64,000 nt of DNA from Ficedula albicollis (lineage: Eukaryota > Chordata > Aves > Passeriformes > Muscicapidae): NCBI RefSeq assembly GCF_000247815.1, contig NC_021674.1:10470626-10534625 (forward strand), in the 5' to 3' direction. Made by a program: the position numbers and the translations under genes. Shown in pieces: positions 1 to 21,996 of the stretch (the first letter of the stretch is position 1; each line of letters begins with the position of its first letter). The notes under the pieces are model-generated. The model ran no database searches, had not been told where the DNA came from, and worked only from the letters and a program-made list of their open reading frames with translations.

Positions 1-9211
<9,211 letters not shown>

Positions 9212-12051
9212 TAGATCACATATGCAAAATAAAACATGGATAATGTCATAGTTGTAGTCATAGAAAGCAAAAAATACGTATGATGTTGCTGCCAGGCAGT
9301 AGAGGGACTTTTCTGAGCAGAGTTGTTGTTGTTGCTTTATTTGCTAGATGCCAGGGGAAGAGCATAGAGCGTATGTTTTTATGGTGTGGGGGTTTTTTTG
9401 TGTGTGTGTGTTCTTTTTAGATTTGTTTGTTTGTTTGAGACACAGTTGTTAACAGGATATCACTGCCAAATGTGGTTTTTACTTAAAGCTTATATGAATA
9501 TAACCTCGCAGACCTGTCCTGCTTTGCAGTGGGAATTGCTGCTTTGGAGCACAGAGCAGCATTTGGCCCCTGGTTCTGTGCTCCAGAGAACTGCAGAAAA
9601 CAATTGGGGAGATTAAAAAAACAAAGCCAAAAGCAAACAAAGACCTTATTCAGATGTTTGTCAGAGATCATCAGAAGCTTCATGATGAAAGGTCTGAATG
9701 TATCTGGTTTAATAGCAAAGTATAATTTTTTTCTTTGAGACGTTCTCATTCCCAGAGTGTAAGTTACCCCTGTATTTAATGTTAGGCAGTGGTGGGGGTA
9801 TGCGCAGTTGTTTCTGTTACCACAGCTACCTGTATGGGGTTTTTTATTCCTGGGATTAGAAATCAAAGCTCTGTACAGGTGTGTGGAGTTAAGCTGGATG
9901 CTGGAGCTGCTTTCAAGGCTTTATAATATGTACCACACCTTCTAACATTAGCATTTAGAGAAGTATTTCTAATGCCATGCTCCTTCTTCATCAGATTGTG
10001 GTGATCTGTCACTGTGTTTTTATCCACTGTGGGGATCTGGGCTTTGAGCCCCAGGTTTTTTTGCCTCCGCCTTTCTGTGCCAGGAGGATAAGGGTCTGGC
10101 AAGGGTTGCTGGGGTGTCTGCAGGTGGTAGTGAAGAAGGGCTTTTGCATATAGCCCCAGTAGCTGACTCTTTCCTCTGCCTGTAGCTAGGGTCAGGATGA
10201 AACTAGAAGCTGGCCAGCTTGCCTAGCCTGGTGGGAGCTCTGCCAAGGATATGCTCGTAAAGCAGGGGAAATGCTCATGCACATCACCCCTCCATCCCCT
10301 GCTGAGCCAAGAAACCAGATATCTGCCATGACTCTTGTCAGCACGGGGATCAGGCAGGGAATCCTGTCCTGTGCGGTCCTGGGTTGCTATGAATGAACCT
10401 TCATGTTGGAGTCCTACTCCTTGGAGGCCAGAGAGGGCCTCAGATATCTCCGGGGTAATCTCTCTCTCTGGCAGACTCCATGTCAGCCATGCCCCAACTC
10501 TGCCAGGTCCTTAGCCTTATCTGGTGTGTTCTGTGCCATCACTTCCACAGGCTGAGGTCCCTTTGGTGTTGATGGCTCCCCCTTTGTAGGTCCTCACCCG
10601 AGATGAGTTGACACCTGGCATCTCTCTGCAGATAGATGTGAGGTTAAGGACATCCACCCCCAAAACAGTCCATGGGTGCTGTGCCAGCAGCAGTGCTCAC
10701 ACCAGCTTAATGCACCCATTTAAGTTCAGTAGTCGGGGGAGGCCCTGGAAGCTCAGCAGTCAGGACAAGGCACACCAGGAAACACTGAACAACTGCATGT
10801 CAGTTCCTGTAGTTTCCAGTGATGAATTGCAAATTAAGTAGTAGAAATATTTTTTTCCTGAAAGTGGCCTGTTGCTGTGTTTGTGCTAGTAAATAAACCA
10901 TCACCCAAATCTGAGTACAAGAGCACAAAGGTTAATCCTGGCAAACTGTTTGAGCAGTGTTCAGCACACTCTTAGCCTGGGCTGGGTATGCCCCCTCCAA
11001 ATGCTTTCCTGGGAATATGGCAGAAGGCTACAGGGTGTCTCTAAAAAAGCCTTTGTGGTGGGAGCCACCCTGTGTAGAGCGTTTAACTACATGAGCTTGA
11101 CCTGACCCTGTAGCTAATTCCATGCTTAGTCTCAGAACCAGAGAACAGACTGAACAGACCCCCTCACTGTTTCCCCTTGGTTAGGTGCAGGGTTTTAGTG
11201 GCTTTTCACTCTTCTCCTGTGTGGTAATAGTGTTCGAAAGAGGAGAGTGCCTGCTGAGCTTGCTCCAGGGCTCCTAGCAGTCCCTAGGAGACAATATCTG
11301 GACATCTGCTTGTAAGGTGGTCTCTGCTTCTGGAAGACTCAAACACAGAAAGAACCTTCCCCCCAGGACCTTTGCAATGCTGCATTTTCTACCTTGTAGA
11401 CTGAGCTAAAGCTTGCTTTAAAAATCCACCATCTCCTGTGCAGAGCCAGCCCAGCCATGTGAAGCATGCAATTTTTTTGCAGGGCAGCTCTCTCCTCTCC
11501 TAGAAGCAGGATAGGTCCAGGCAGGACCTTGAGACAGGGCCTAGGTAGGATCTTGGACAGTTTCCTCAAATTAAAACATGTCTAGAGAGCACTGTAGGCT
11601 CTTCCAAGTGCTAGAGCAACAGAGCATGTTTACAGGCTGCTTGGGGTGCTGTCCTGGCTGCAAAAAAAGCCAAAACAAACCCAGGCTCAAATAATGGCTG
11701 CGATCAGAGCTGAGGAGTAGTGGGGGGAGAGACTGAAGGAGTTAAAACTGTTCATTTTTGAGGGCATCTGGGCTTCATGGCTGCTCTTATAACACTGCAC
11801 AGTGGTATGGTGGTGTCCCTACCTGATGTCCTTGCTGCAAGAGGGAGATCATCCTGAGAAAAATAGAGATCCCACACTGTTTGTTTTATTTATTTATTGA
11901 CTCATTTATTTATCAGTGGATTTGGTCTTTTGTAGGGTGAACACAAGGTCCTCTCTAAAGCGGCAGGTGAGGAAAGACAGAAGGGTGGTTCTGTTCAGGC
12001 AGGGGATATGTCATGACTGGTGATACTTCCCTTTTGCCCCCAGCACTTTGC

Positions 12052-12948
12052 CTGCCTTCACTTCGCCATCTGAAAATGGCAGAGAAGAAATGAGCAGCAG
12101 TTAAGTGCAAAATCCAGCATCCCCTTGACCATTGGTACTTCCTAATTGGGGTGTTAGTTCGGAGTCCTCCTTTTCAAAAGTAATTTTTTTTTTTCACAAT
12201 TGTAATATTAATACGCATCAATGGCATAGAATTAAATAAAATAGACAGTAATTGCTGTGTCTGTCATACTAATGATTATTGGTTGGAAAGACCTAAAATA
12301 AATACAGTCTTCCAGAAGTGGATAGGTTGGGTTAATTCCTTTTAGGCAGTTATTCCATGTCCAGGAGCTTTAAGTCTTCCTCTGTGTACTGACTTCATTT
12401 CCGAAGGTTTGTCCCCCAGTTCTTGTTTCACGCTTAGGAGGAAATTCATTTTTTTCTCTCCGGATGCTAAAGTGTTTGGGCAGTAGTTCCCACTCAGTAT
12501 CAGCTGCCTTCACTTCGCCATCTGAAAATGGCAGAGAAGAAATGAGCAGCAGTTAAGTGCAAAATCCCCTTGACCATTGGTACTTCCTAATTGGGGTGTT
12601 AGTTCGGAGTCCTCCTTTTCAAAAGTAATTTTTTTTTTTCACAATTGTAATATTAATACGCATCAATGGCATAGAATTAAATAAAATAGACAGTAATTGC
12701 TGTGTCTGTCATACTAATGATTATTGGTTGGAAAGACCTAAAATAAATACAGTCTTCCAGAAGTGGATAGGTTGGGTTAATTCCTTTTAGGCAGTTATTC
12801 CATGTCCAGGAGCTTTAAGTCTTCCTCTGTGTACTGACTTCATTTCCGAAGGTTTGTCCCCCAGTTCTTGTTTCACGCTTAGGAGGAAATTCATTTTTTT
12901 CTCTCCGGATGCTAAAGTGTTTGGGCAGTAGTTCCCACTCAGTATCAG
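12052..12948. repeat. Abutting tandem duplication, 452 and 445 bp
   Basis: Copy 1 is 12052-12503 and copy 2 is 12504-12948. They abut exactly, both starting CTGCCTTCACTTCGCC and ending CACTCAGTATCAG. By eye they are identical except that copy 2 lacks 7 bases near its start (copy 1 reads AATCCAGCATCCCC, copy 2 AATCCCC). Near-identity with one small indel fits either a very recent duplication or two haplotypes laid end to end by the assembler. No gene content is recognised. Confidence 0.95.
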
Positions 12949-15900
12949 GCTCCAGCCCGCCCCCCCCTTCCCCCCAGTATTTTGACTGATGTGCAGAACC
13001 GACTTGACATATGCCCAAAGGGTAGGCAAGCGCTGTCCTCTGCAGATGCAGGCAGTATGCTCTGCAGCTTTTTAAGGGATAAATCAGAGGATAAATTCAT
13101 CCAATTTGCCTTTTTTTTTTCCCCTCTTGGAATAATAGCAACAAAAATATTCGGCTAAAACAATTGCAAAAGTGCTGACCGGACTCACGCTTAGGACTTT
13201 GCAGGATATTTTTTTTAACTGTTTGCTGTTCTGATTTAATTTTGATTAAACCTATGGGTTGGATGGAAGAGCTGCTCAGGTGGGCTGTTAGTTGGGAAAA
13301 ATGTAGTTGTGAAGCTTGTCAAAATTTTTCATGGTAGCTTATGACACCATCTGGCAAATTTGGAGATTTATGAAATCTGTTTTTAGGATTTTGCTATAAA
13401 TTTGAGCTGGAAGCCTGTTGCTCTCTGGAATAAATGAAAAAAAAAAAAAAAGAAGAAGAAGAATTTGGTGAAGAACTGGTAAAGTTGAGTCAAAATTGAG
13501 AAGAGGCTTGTGGGGTGCTATCAGATGAGCATTGAATGCCACAGCAAGGTCTGGAGGAGGGACTGGGGTAAACCAGTTCTGTGCTGGTGCTTCTCTTCAG
13601 AAAGTCACCCTATGGATAATTTCAGGGTGTGTTGCAGCCCAGAAATGTTTTGCAGGCCTTTTAGACTTCTAAAAATTAAAAAAAAAATATTTTTTTTGAT
13701 TACTTAACATTCAGGTTCATCTCTACCCCCAAATTTTTCAAGCATTACTCCTCACTGTAATGTACTTCCCTCAACAGGAATTGTGAAATAAGGGAAAAGC
13801 TTGGGGCAAGGGGAAGGGAATTAAAAAGTAATCTTGCTTACAGTTAAATCTGTGTAAATTTAATTGTGGCAACAGGGTTAGTTTCTGCTTCAACCCATCC
13901 TAGGCTTTTGTCCCAGCAATGGCATTATTGATATAAATTGGTATTTGGAATGGATGTAAATTACTTTTTGTTCAAAACTAGGAGAAGGGAGTTTATGGGG
14001 TGTCATTTCAAGTGTTTTTTTCACTCGTGAACACTCTGCATCCTTTAAATCCAGCTTAATTTAAAATATTGGGATTCAAACCTCATTTTGGGGATTATAT
14101 AATGTAATTGGTTTGTTATATGATGAGTATTTGATGATCTTCACATTCATCATCTAATCAGGTAAAAAAAGCCATGAAATTATAATCCCAAAAGATGTTT
14201 AATAACAATTTAAACTATTGAAGGCTTTATTTAAGCACATTAGGGGATTATAAACTACTCTCTTTTAATGGTGCCAAGAGGTAGATTCAAGGACTTCAAA
14301 CACCTTTTAAAAAACAAATTACCACGATTTAAAAAAATGAATGGGCTGAGGATTTCTTTCATGTAAATCCCATAATTTAATCATTATTTTTGACTGCTTT
14401 TAAAACAATTTCCTTAAGAGGTTAAATCTTACTGAAAGGGGAGACTGAGCAGAAAGTAAAAGACATAGCCGAAAGATGTTGACTTTAAAGCGAAAGGATT
14501 TTTTTCCATTATGTATTTGGATTTTTAACCTTTACTGACTACTTGATGCTATGATATGAAACAAGAAAATTTAAAATAAGCAATATGCAATCTATTTATT
14601 AAAGCTGTTATTTATAAAAGAATTTATTGGAAGTAGATATTTTTAATCAAGCTGAGAAAAATAGTCCCCATGGCTTCAAGGATGCTGTTGTGATAGAAAA
14701 CTTACACCATTTAATTCTGTAAGTTTTCTTTTTACATTAATATTTTACTGGCTAGCAATTCTTTCAAGTTAAAACAAGTTGATTTCATGTCTTTTCTCAT
14801 CCCTCCATAATTATGAGATTTTGCCTTGGGAGAAGCATGGGGTTAATTTGGCTGCCTGCCCCTACTCCCGTACAGGATGCTTGCCTGGTTTTGAAAAGGA
14901 GTATAGTGAAAGGGTAGGTGGGTACAAAACTAGAGTACTGAAAATATGGAAAGGGGAAAATACTTGGCTAAACCAAGTTTTCTTTGTTCTCCTTTTGAGA
15001 GATTTGGAAGCATTAAAACAATGTGCAACTTGCAAGGAGTCTCCATCCTGCACCAATTGGTACTTGCTCTGCAAAATGCCGGAGGGCACCTGGAGCTCAT
15101 CTGTCTAACAGGGGTCAGATTTCCATCTATTGGGCTTGGAATGGGTGGGGGTGTCCTCCCACTTTATCCCAAATACACAGGTCTCCTCTTTCACTTGATT
15201 TTATTGGGGACAAAGCTGTAAAATGCTTTCTTCCACATCTGCAAGACTTCTCAATGCCAGCTGTCCCGAATTCCTGGGAAAAGCCAGGCTTTTTAGCTTG
15301 CCTTGAGTCATTCATGCACCGCTATCCCCTTGACTGGGGAGCTGGGAGCCAGGGCTTTTCCTGCTCCTGGCAGCAGGAAGACCTGTCAGAACATCCCATT
15401 TATCACAGGTGGTGCAAGTAACCCACAATGGGGGTCCTCAGCTCCCTTCTGCTTGGGGAGGTGCTGTGGGAGTCGATTCCAATGGCAGAAAATGGGAAGT
15501 GTTGTTATGGGACAAGATAATTATTCTGGGACTCTGTCCCAATTGAGTTGAGAGCTCCAAAAATGAGGACAAAGAGGATTTAGGTAACTGTGTTTGAATT
15601 AACTTCTTAACCCATCAGAGTTTTGTGGAGGACAGTGACTCTTAAAACCTCCAGCATTTTCTTTAATTGTCCTCAAATTTGTGGCTTTGACCTGCTGTCC
15701 AACTTCCAAGGTTTGGTCCATTTTCTATCATGAGCGAAATTGCCATTTTAAAAGAAAACTGTTGGGTTTTGGGTGATATCCTTGGCAATGCTGCTGTTGC
15801 TCCAGTGTCATGATTTCTTGGAAAGACCATGTTTCATGCAGTGTCTCATAGATTATTTAAATTGTCAGTGCTAGGCTGTCCTGCAAAACTTTCGTTTTAG

Positions 15901-17658
15901 AACAGAAAGGAAAAATAGAGGATGCTTTAGTGAGTTAGTTCAAGGAAAACAGATTATTTAGTTAGGCTCTTCTCACATTCAGAAGTGTGGTGTAGTTACA
16001 GCATCTTTTTTTTTTAACACCTGTGATTTAGCTCCATTTCTATTGAAGACAGCCATCACGTCTTAAACTACAGGATATGCGACATCTCACAGGGGCTCCT
16101 CACAGGTCTTGGGAATGGCAGTGATCCAGGGAAGTATTTTGGTTGAAATCAGAAGGTAGTCAATAACCTGAGCCAAGAAGATTTTAGAGAGAGAGAATGA
16201 GTGAGTGTGTCTGTCTATTCCCAAAGGTCTAGCCTACCTTTTTCTCAATTTCCCACAGTTTCTAGCTTGGAGGCACTATTGTCCCAATTTGAAAGCCACT
16301 AGCACATTAAAGAATTTGAATTATTTTGAAGTTGCTGAAACACATTAGTATTTAGACACTAGCAGAATTTCACATCTGAGTAGAAGCAAGGGAATATTGA
16401 AAAGTTGAAACATGATAAACATTAATTCAGATGCTAAATTACACTTGCTCTGGTTGTACTAGAACTGCTTTTGTTTGCATAAATATTCTCGGAAATGAGT
16501 TTACTAGAAAGAATGTTTGCAGTAATAAGAATTTTTAAGTCAGCAGAAGATGCTCTGCTTTCTTCTCCACCCTCTCCTTTCTTTTATATTTGCAGCTGTG
16601 ATATTTTGTGTGTGCAGCTTCAATTTTGAAATTAGCCTCCTCCAGTTAAGACATGGCAATGTGTTACACGATGCACTGTCTTTCTGCAGTCAAAGCAGAC
16701 ATACAAAATCCAAGTATCACCTTTGGAAGGGGAGAGAGGGGGAGGGCAAAAGTTTGATCACCAATTTTTAAATCTGGAAGTATCCATGGAAATATTTTGG
16801 CGATTAGTTTACAATATGAAGTGCATTAAAAGCAGCAACAGTATCTTGGCAAGCAGTGGGTGAGCAGGAAATGAGGATAAATTAATGGGCTTGGTTGTTC
16901 ATTATTAGTTGTTTATTTAGCTTGTCCTCTAACATGGTTGCTACAAAAGAGCCTATGTTGATTCTCAGATATGCTTATGTGTCTAAGTGCCAGTGTTAAT
17001 TTTTTGCTGGAAATCTAACTCCTGAAGCAGTCTCACAGCATGCCAGTGTGCTAGCAAATGACTTAATCAGATCAGGTAAAGTGCCAAAATATGAGGCACC
17101 AAACCAGTTGGGCGCATATCTGATGAGATGTGTTAATCTGTGGTGTAAGATAAGCTGCCTTTCAAATAGGGTCACATTTGGATGTGGTACATCAAGTTGT
17201 GTAAGATGCATTCCCTTGCTCTGGCATACACTATTCTACATCTGTTTGCATGAACTTAACCCTTTTCTGGATAAAACAAAGCAGTGATACTGTGGTGAGT
17301 ATAGTCTGTTTGTTGCTCCAAGACAGGCATGAGAAGTGACTTGGTTTTCTACCCTTTTAAAAAAGTTTTGTCTCCCTTTTCCTGCATTTACCTTTAGCTA
17401 CACAGAATCTGCACTGTTACAGCTTAATGCTTTTTCTCCTTGCATTTATTCAAGAGGCTCTAATTCCTAATATTAAGTACTTATGTTTAGTGTCTGGCCA
17501 TCAAAATTACCCAGAGAAAAACTTTCCTTTGGAAGGGAAACTTTGTTGGTGGTGTAAGTTAAAATTTTCCATGGGTAATGCCATTCTTTCCAACCAAATA
17601 CTCAGTTGAAAATCCAATTTTCAATATTCATAGAGTCATTATTCATGGAAAAAATGTA

Positions 17659-17750
17659 TTCATAGAATTGTTAAGGTTGGAAAAGACTTTTAAGATCATC
17701 AAGTCCAACCAATCCTATCTTATTGATGAGTCATCATTGTACTTCCAGCT
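17659..17750 (-). mobile_element. CR1 LINE 3'-end fragment
   Basis: The stretch reads CATAGAATTG, then AAGGTTGGAAAAGACTTTTA, then AGATCATCAAGTCCAACC. This is the reverse complement of the conserved 3' end of avian CR1 elements (which finish in ATTCTATGA-type repeats), so the element lies on the minus strand. Only the tail remains, as is usual for 5'-truncated CR1 copies. The downstream limit is approximate. No coding capacity is left. Confidence 0.75.
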
Positions 17751-20181
17751 CCTCAACCTGTAAGCTACAGCAGTGCTAAATATATGTGTAGAGAGAAGGT
17801 AAGTAGGCAGAAAAGAATTTAAGTTAATATGTAGTTATCTAATTTACCTTGCCTTTTGCATCATTGCCTGATTTAGACCCAGAGTATTTAGTGGAGTGCT
17901 CATTTCACTTCAGTGGTGGGCCATCATTTTAATAAGGCAAGGTCTAGGAGCCTTACCACTTCGTATTTTGCTTTATGAAGCAGAAATTTCTGCCCAGAAA
18001 ATACTTCTCAGATTTTAGATATAGCATGAATATTCTTTTCTTGGCTACTGGTTGACCCTTTGTAATCCAACCTGTACAGCATTAAACATTTGGAAGCACT
18101 TTTAAAAATAACCTAACCACAAAAAACCTTATTCTCACAATGAGTCCTCTGTCCCAGTGATCCAAAAAGCAAGGTAGTCATGTTAGTGACACTAAAGTGG
18201 TCACTTGAGTAAAGCCAAGGGGCTGTTCATGATATAAAGATGTTTTCCAAGAGCTGTTTTTGAACCCAGAGAGAAAATGGTGGGACTTTGCCTTGGGTGC
18301 TGTGCTCTGTTGATTGCTCCAAAGTCAGCTTTGAAGTGAAAGTCTTCTTCCTAGGCTGTCCTTATTCATGTCAGGCAGAGCCTTTGAGGTTCCTAATGGT
18401 ATTTTTGGAAAGGTAAATGCCATATTAGACAATCTGGCTAGTTAATAGATTCATTGGCAGAACTCCGTTTATTTGCCGTGGATTTCGTGCTGATCCAGGA
18501 ACTGCATTGTGCCTGTGTGGGAACAGCAAAGAGGATAAACCCTTGATTTCGTTGCTGAAACCTGAGCATGGGTCTGTCAGTGCAGCAGGTTGCAAACCCC
18601 AGAGGGCTGTAAGCTGCAGTTGGGGTTGGAACAATTTTGATGCTGGTAATAATCCAAACCTTAGAATTCTTATGAATAAAATGCAATTTTAGTAATGTTT
18701 TCATAAACAGCAGTAATAGTGGCATTTTAGTAAACAGTGGCACTACTTGCATCAAAATTGCACCACATTGGCTTTTAAATTTCTCCACCTGTCTGTGTGA
18801 ATAGGATTTTCAATGTCGAGGCACACAGACAGCTGCTGCTAATGTCTTTTTTTTTCTCCATGTGTAGATAGTGTTGGCAAATCTGCAGCCATCAAGGCTG
18901 ATTTCTGATGTAAAATGGTACCTGACCTACTGGCTTTGGTGCTACAAAAGGAGCAGCTTTAATTACTGATGGTCGTGTTTTAGTTTTGTACTTGTTGATG
19001 TACAAAATGTCATTTTAGAGCAGTGTAACCTCTGGTTCACTTCCACCAGCAATGGTACACTGGCTGCAATTATTTTCAAAATAATTTGTGTTCTTTGGTG
19101 ACAGCTTGCAATCCTGCCTTGTTGTCTCTCAGATAATTAGCAGGGGTCTGGTCCTGTGTCCCCAAGTCTCACTGGTACCCCACACCTTGGAGGGCTGTCC
19201 TGATGAAAGAGAAATTGTGCTTACAAATCCCACTTGATTCATTCCTGGGGCTGGTTCCTCCCTTACATATGTGGGTGTAATACCCAGAAATTCGTGGAAT
19301 CAATTTTGTCCTGTAACGCCTGGTAAGCTGGAGGGTTTACATGGAGGCAGAGTCAGGGCATGCTGCCTCCCTTCCCGGTTATGAACAAAAGGATAAGGCT
19401 GATGCACTGCCTGGTGCCGTTTTGCTGGGTTGAGTTTGGTCAGAATGATCCAGTTACCAGCCTCATGCCAGGCCTTAAAAGGGTTAAAGATGTTAATGGT
19501 GCTGTTAAAAATCCAGCTTGCCAATGAGCTATTTTGTGCAAATGGTATAAATATAAGATACACTTGTCTGGCTCATTTGCAAGCATTCTTTTTGACTTCT
19601 TTCACACAACTGGTGTTTTTGTGTTTAATTTAACAAGAAATGAGTAGTAAATGAAAGCTGCTGCCTGAAATCCCACTGTGAGCGTGTTTTGCACTTGGCT
19701 CCCCAGTGAAAAGGCAATTTGTGAAATTATGTGATAGAGTAATTAGATGAAGCCGGGGCTTCTGATTGTTGTCATGCTTATGTGGTAAAGGTTTGCTGGG
19801 GAAAAAAAAAATAAAAAACACAGATTATTACCCTGGCAAGTTGGCTCAAAGCTTCTTCATTTATTTGTAAACAGAATATTTAGTGACCGCATAGGAAGTA
19901 GCTGTAATCACCAGCTCGTAAAGAAACCACAGCAGAGCTTTTGGATTTTTACAGAGTGCTCATGTAAAATTTAAGCTGGGAGGCAGAATCCCTGTTAATG
20001 TAATTAGGATCTAATTTACCACCCTTTGCACACAGATGTAATAATGTCTAGATATTTATTCTATCTTTAAGCACATTACATATACCTCAGTGCAGCAGTT
20101 ACTGAACAGAAACAGGTGTGAGCACTTTCCGGATTCATTTTTGCACTGTAAACACACAGCGATTTAAAGGGAAATATTTAC

Positions 20182-20184
20182 AAA

Positions 20185-20215
<31 letters not shown>

Positions 20216-20673
20216 GAGGGGAAAGAATGTCTGCAAATGAGGCAGTAATGGACAGTTGCCCTTTATGTACTGATGGATTTCTCAATGGTTAAGTAAATTA
20301 AAGCAAATGCTAGAAAAATCAATAGGCTTGCAGAGTCTTGGTTGTGCCTCATAGACTTCAGGACAGAATGACAGATGTGGTGCATATGACCCATTTAAGT
20401 ATTAATGCTTGGGAAATTGCCTCTGCGTGCAAGGTTATAGGCCTAGAAATATTGTTATATTAAATTACAGACAATGATATTTTTAAGTATATATGGAATT
20501 TATACGTTTCAGTTTAGTTGCTCTTTGGCATTACATTTGTCCTGGAAGATTAGTTGCAGAGTTGTTTCTCTGAAACAGTAAATCAGGTTTAAAAAATGTT
20601 TGAACAGTGGATTGTCTTTCTAGGGCTGCTGCAGACCAGATGATAGAGTTGCACACTATGGGGGGACAGTGAT

Positions 20674-20715
<42 letters not shown>

Positions 20716-21172
20716 GGAAAGAATGTCTGCAAATGAGGCAGTAATGGACAGTTGCCCTTTATGTACTGATGGATTTCTCAATGGTTAAGTAAATTAAAGC
20801 AAATGCTAGAAAAATCAATAGGCTTGCAGAGTCTTGGTTGTGCCTCATAGACTTCAGGACAGAATGACAGATGTGGTGCATATGACCCATTTAAGTATTA
20901 ATGCTTGGGAAATTGCCTCTGCGTGCAAGGTTATAGGCCTAGAAATATTGTTATATTAAATTACAGACAATGATATTTTTAAGTATATATGGAATTTATA
21001 CGTTTCAGTTTAGTTGCTCTTTGGCATTACATTTGTCCTGGAAGATTAGTTGCAGAGTTGTTTCTCTGAAACAGTAAATCAGGTTTAAAAAATGTTTGAA
21101 CAGTGGATTGTCTTTCTAGGGCTGCTGCAGACCAGATGATAGAGTTGCACACTATGGGGGGACAGTGATGGT
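20182..21172. repeat. 496-bp duplication joined at a poly-A run
   Basis: Copy 1 spans 20182-20676 and copy 2 spans 20677-21172. Each starts with a long A-run, then GAGGGGAAAGAATGTCTGC, and ends GGACAGTGATGGT. The unique parts (20216-20676 and 20712-21172) look identical by eye. The A-runs differ: 22 A, G, 11 A in copy 1 and 35 A in copy 2. The junction lies exactly at a homopolymer, which is where short-read assemblies typically break and are wrongly rejoined. Confidence 0.95.
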
Positions 21173-21859
21173 GTTAAATAAGAACCACATAGCCAATGTG
21201 TTCACTAGCAAATGTAGCATGTAAGTGAGCCAAAATTAAATATCATTAAAAGGCAGCTTTTGAAACAGTGAGAGGGCTGATGCAGTAACATAGAGTCACT
21301 GTTAGGTTGGGGTATTCTGTATGACTAAACACTAGTAAGGCAACCACCAAGAGAGATCTTTCTCATCTTCCTCACCTGCTGCAATTAGAAGGGGTGAGTT
21401 TGTATGGGCAGGATGAGTAAAAACTAACCCCACACAGAAATTCTCCTGAAATGGAGATGTTGTGATTAATCCAAGCAGGCAGTCGAGCTCTAGATGAGAT
21501 AGTGTTTGCCATCTCTGATTTCTTTCCTTTCTTGCTGTACTTCCACCCAGGCAGCAGGGAAGTAGACCAAGTTAGTTGTCTCTTTGTGGCATCTCTGGCG
21601 GGAAGAGTGTGAAAATAGCTGGGACTCTGATTTTGGTGTTGCCTTGAAGGCAGAGCAGTGTGTTGGCCATGCTTGCTGTTGGTGACAGCCCAGCATACCT
21701 TGCCAGTTATCCTGATTTCACCCCAAACACCTGTTTCTGTGAAGGGAGCAGCGGATGCATTTTATATACAACTGCCATGTTTAATATTAGAAAGGAGCTT
21801 TGGACTTTGTCAGTACCCCTGCTATTCATTGCTGAAGCCATTGCATAGTTTTCCTCTCA

Positions 21860-21996
21860 AACATTAATTTTCATGTTCCATTTATTCATTATTTTTTTTT
21901 TCTTTTTTTCGTTGTTTTTTTTGTTGAACATTAATTTTCATGTTCCATTTATTCATTAAATTTTTTTTCTTTTTTTCGTTGTTTTTTTTTTTTTGT
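21860..21996. repeat. 67-bp duplication in T-rich sequence
   Basis: The string AACATTAATTTTCATGTTCC begins at 21860 and again at 21927. Each copy is followed by TTATTCATTA and a T-rich run with the interruption CTTTTTTTCGTTG. The T-run lengths differ. The surrounding sequence to about 22060 is T/G low complexity (TTTTG and TTTG runs). Confidence 0.9.
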
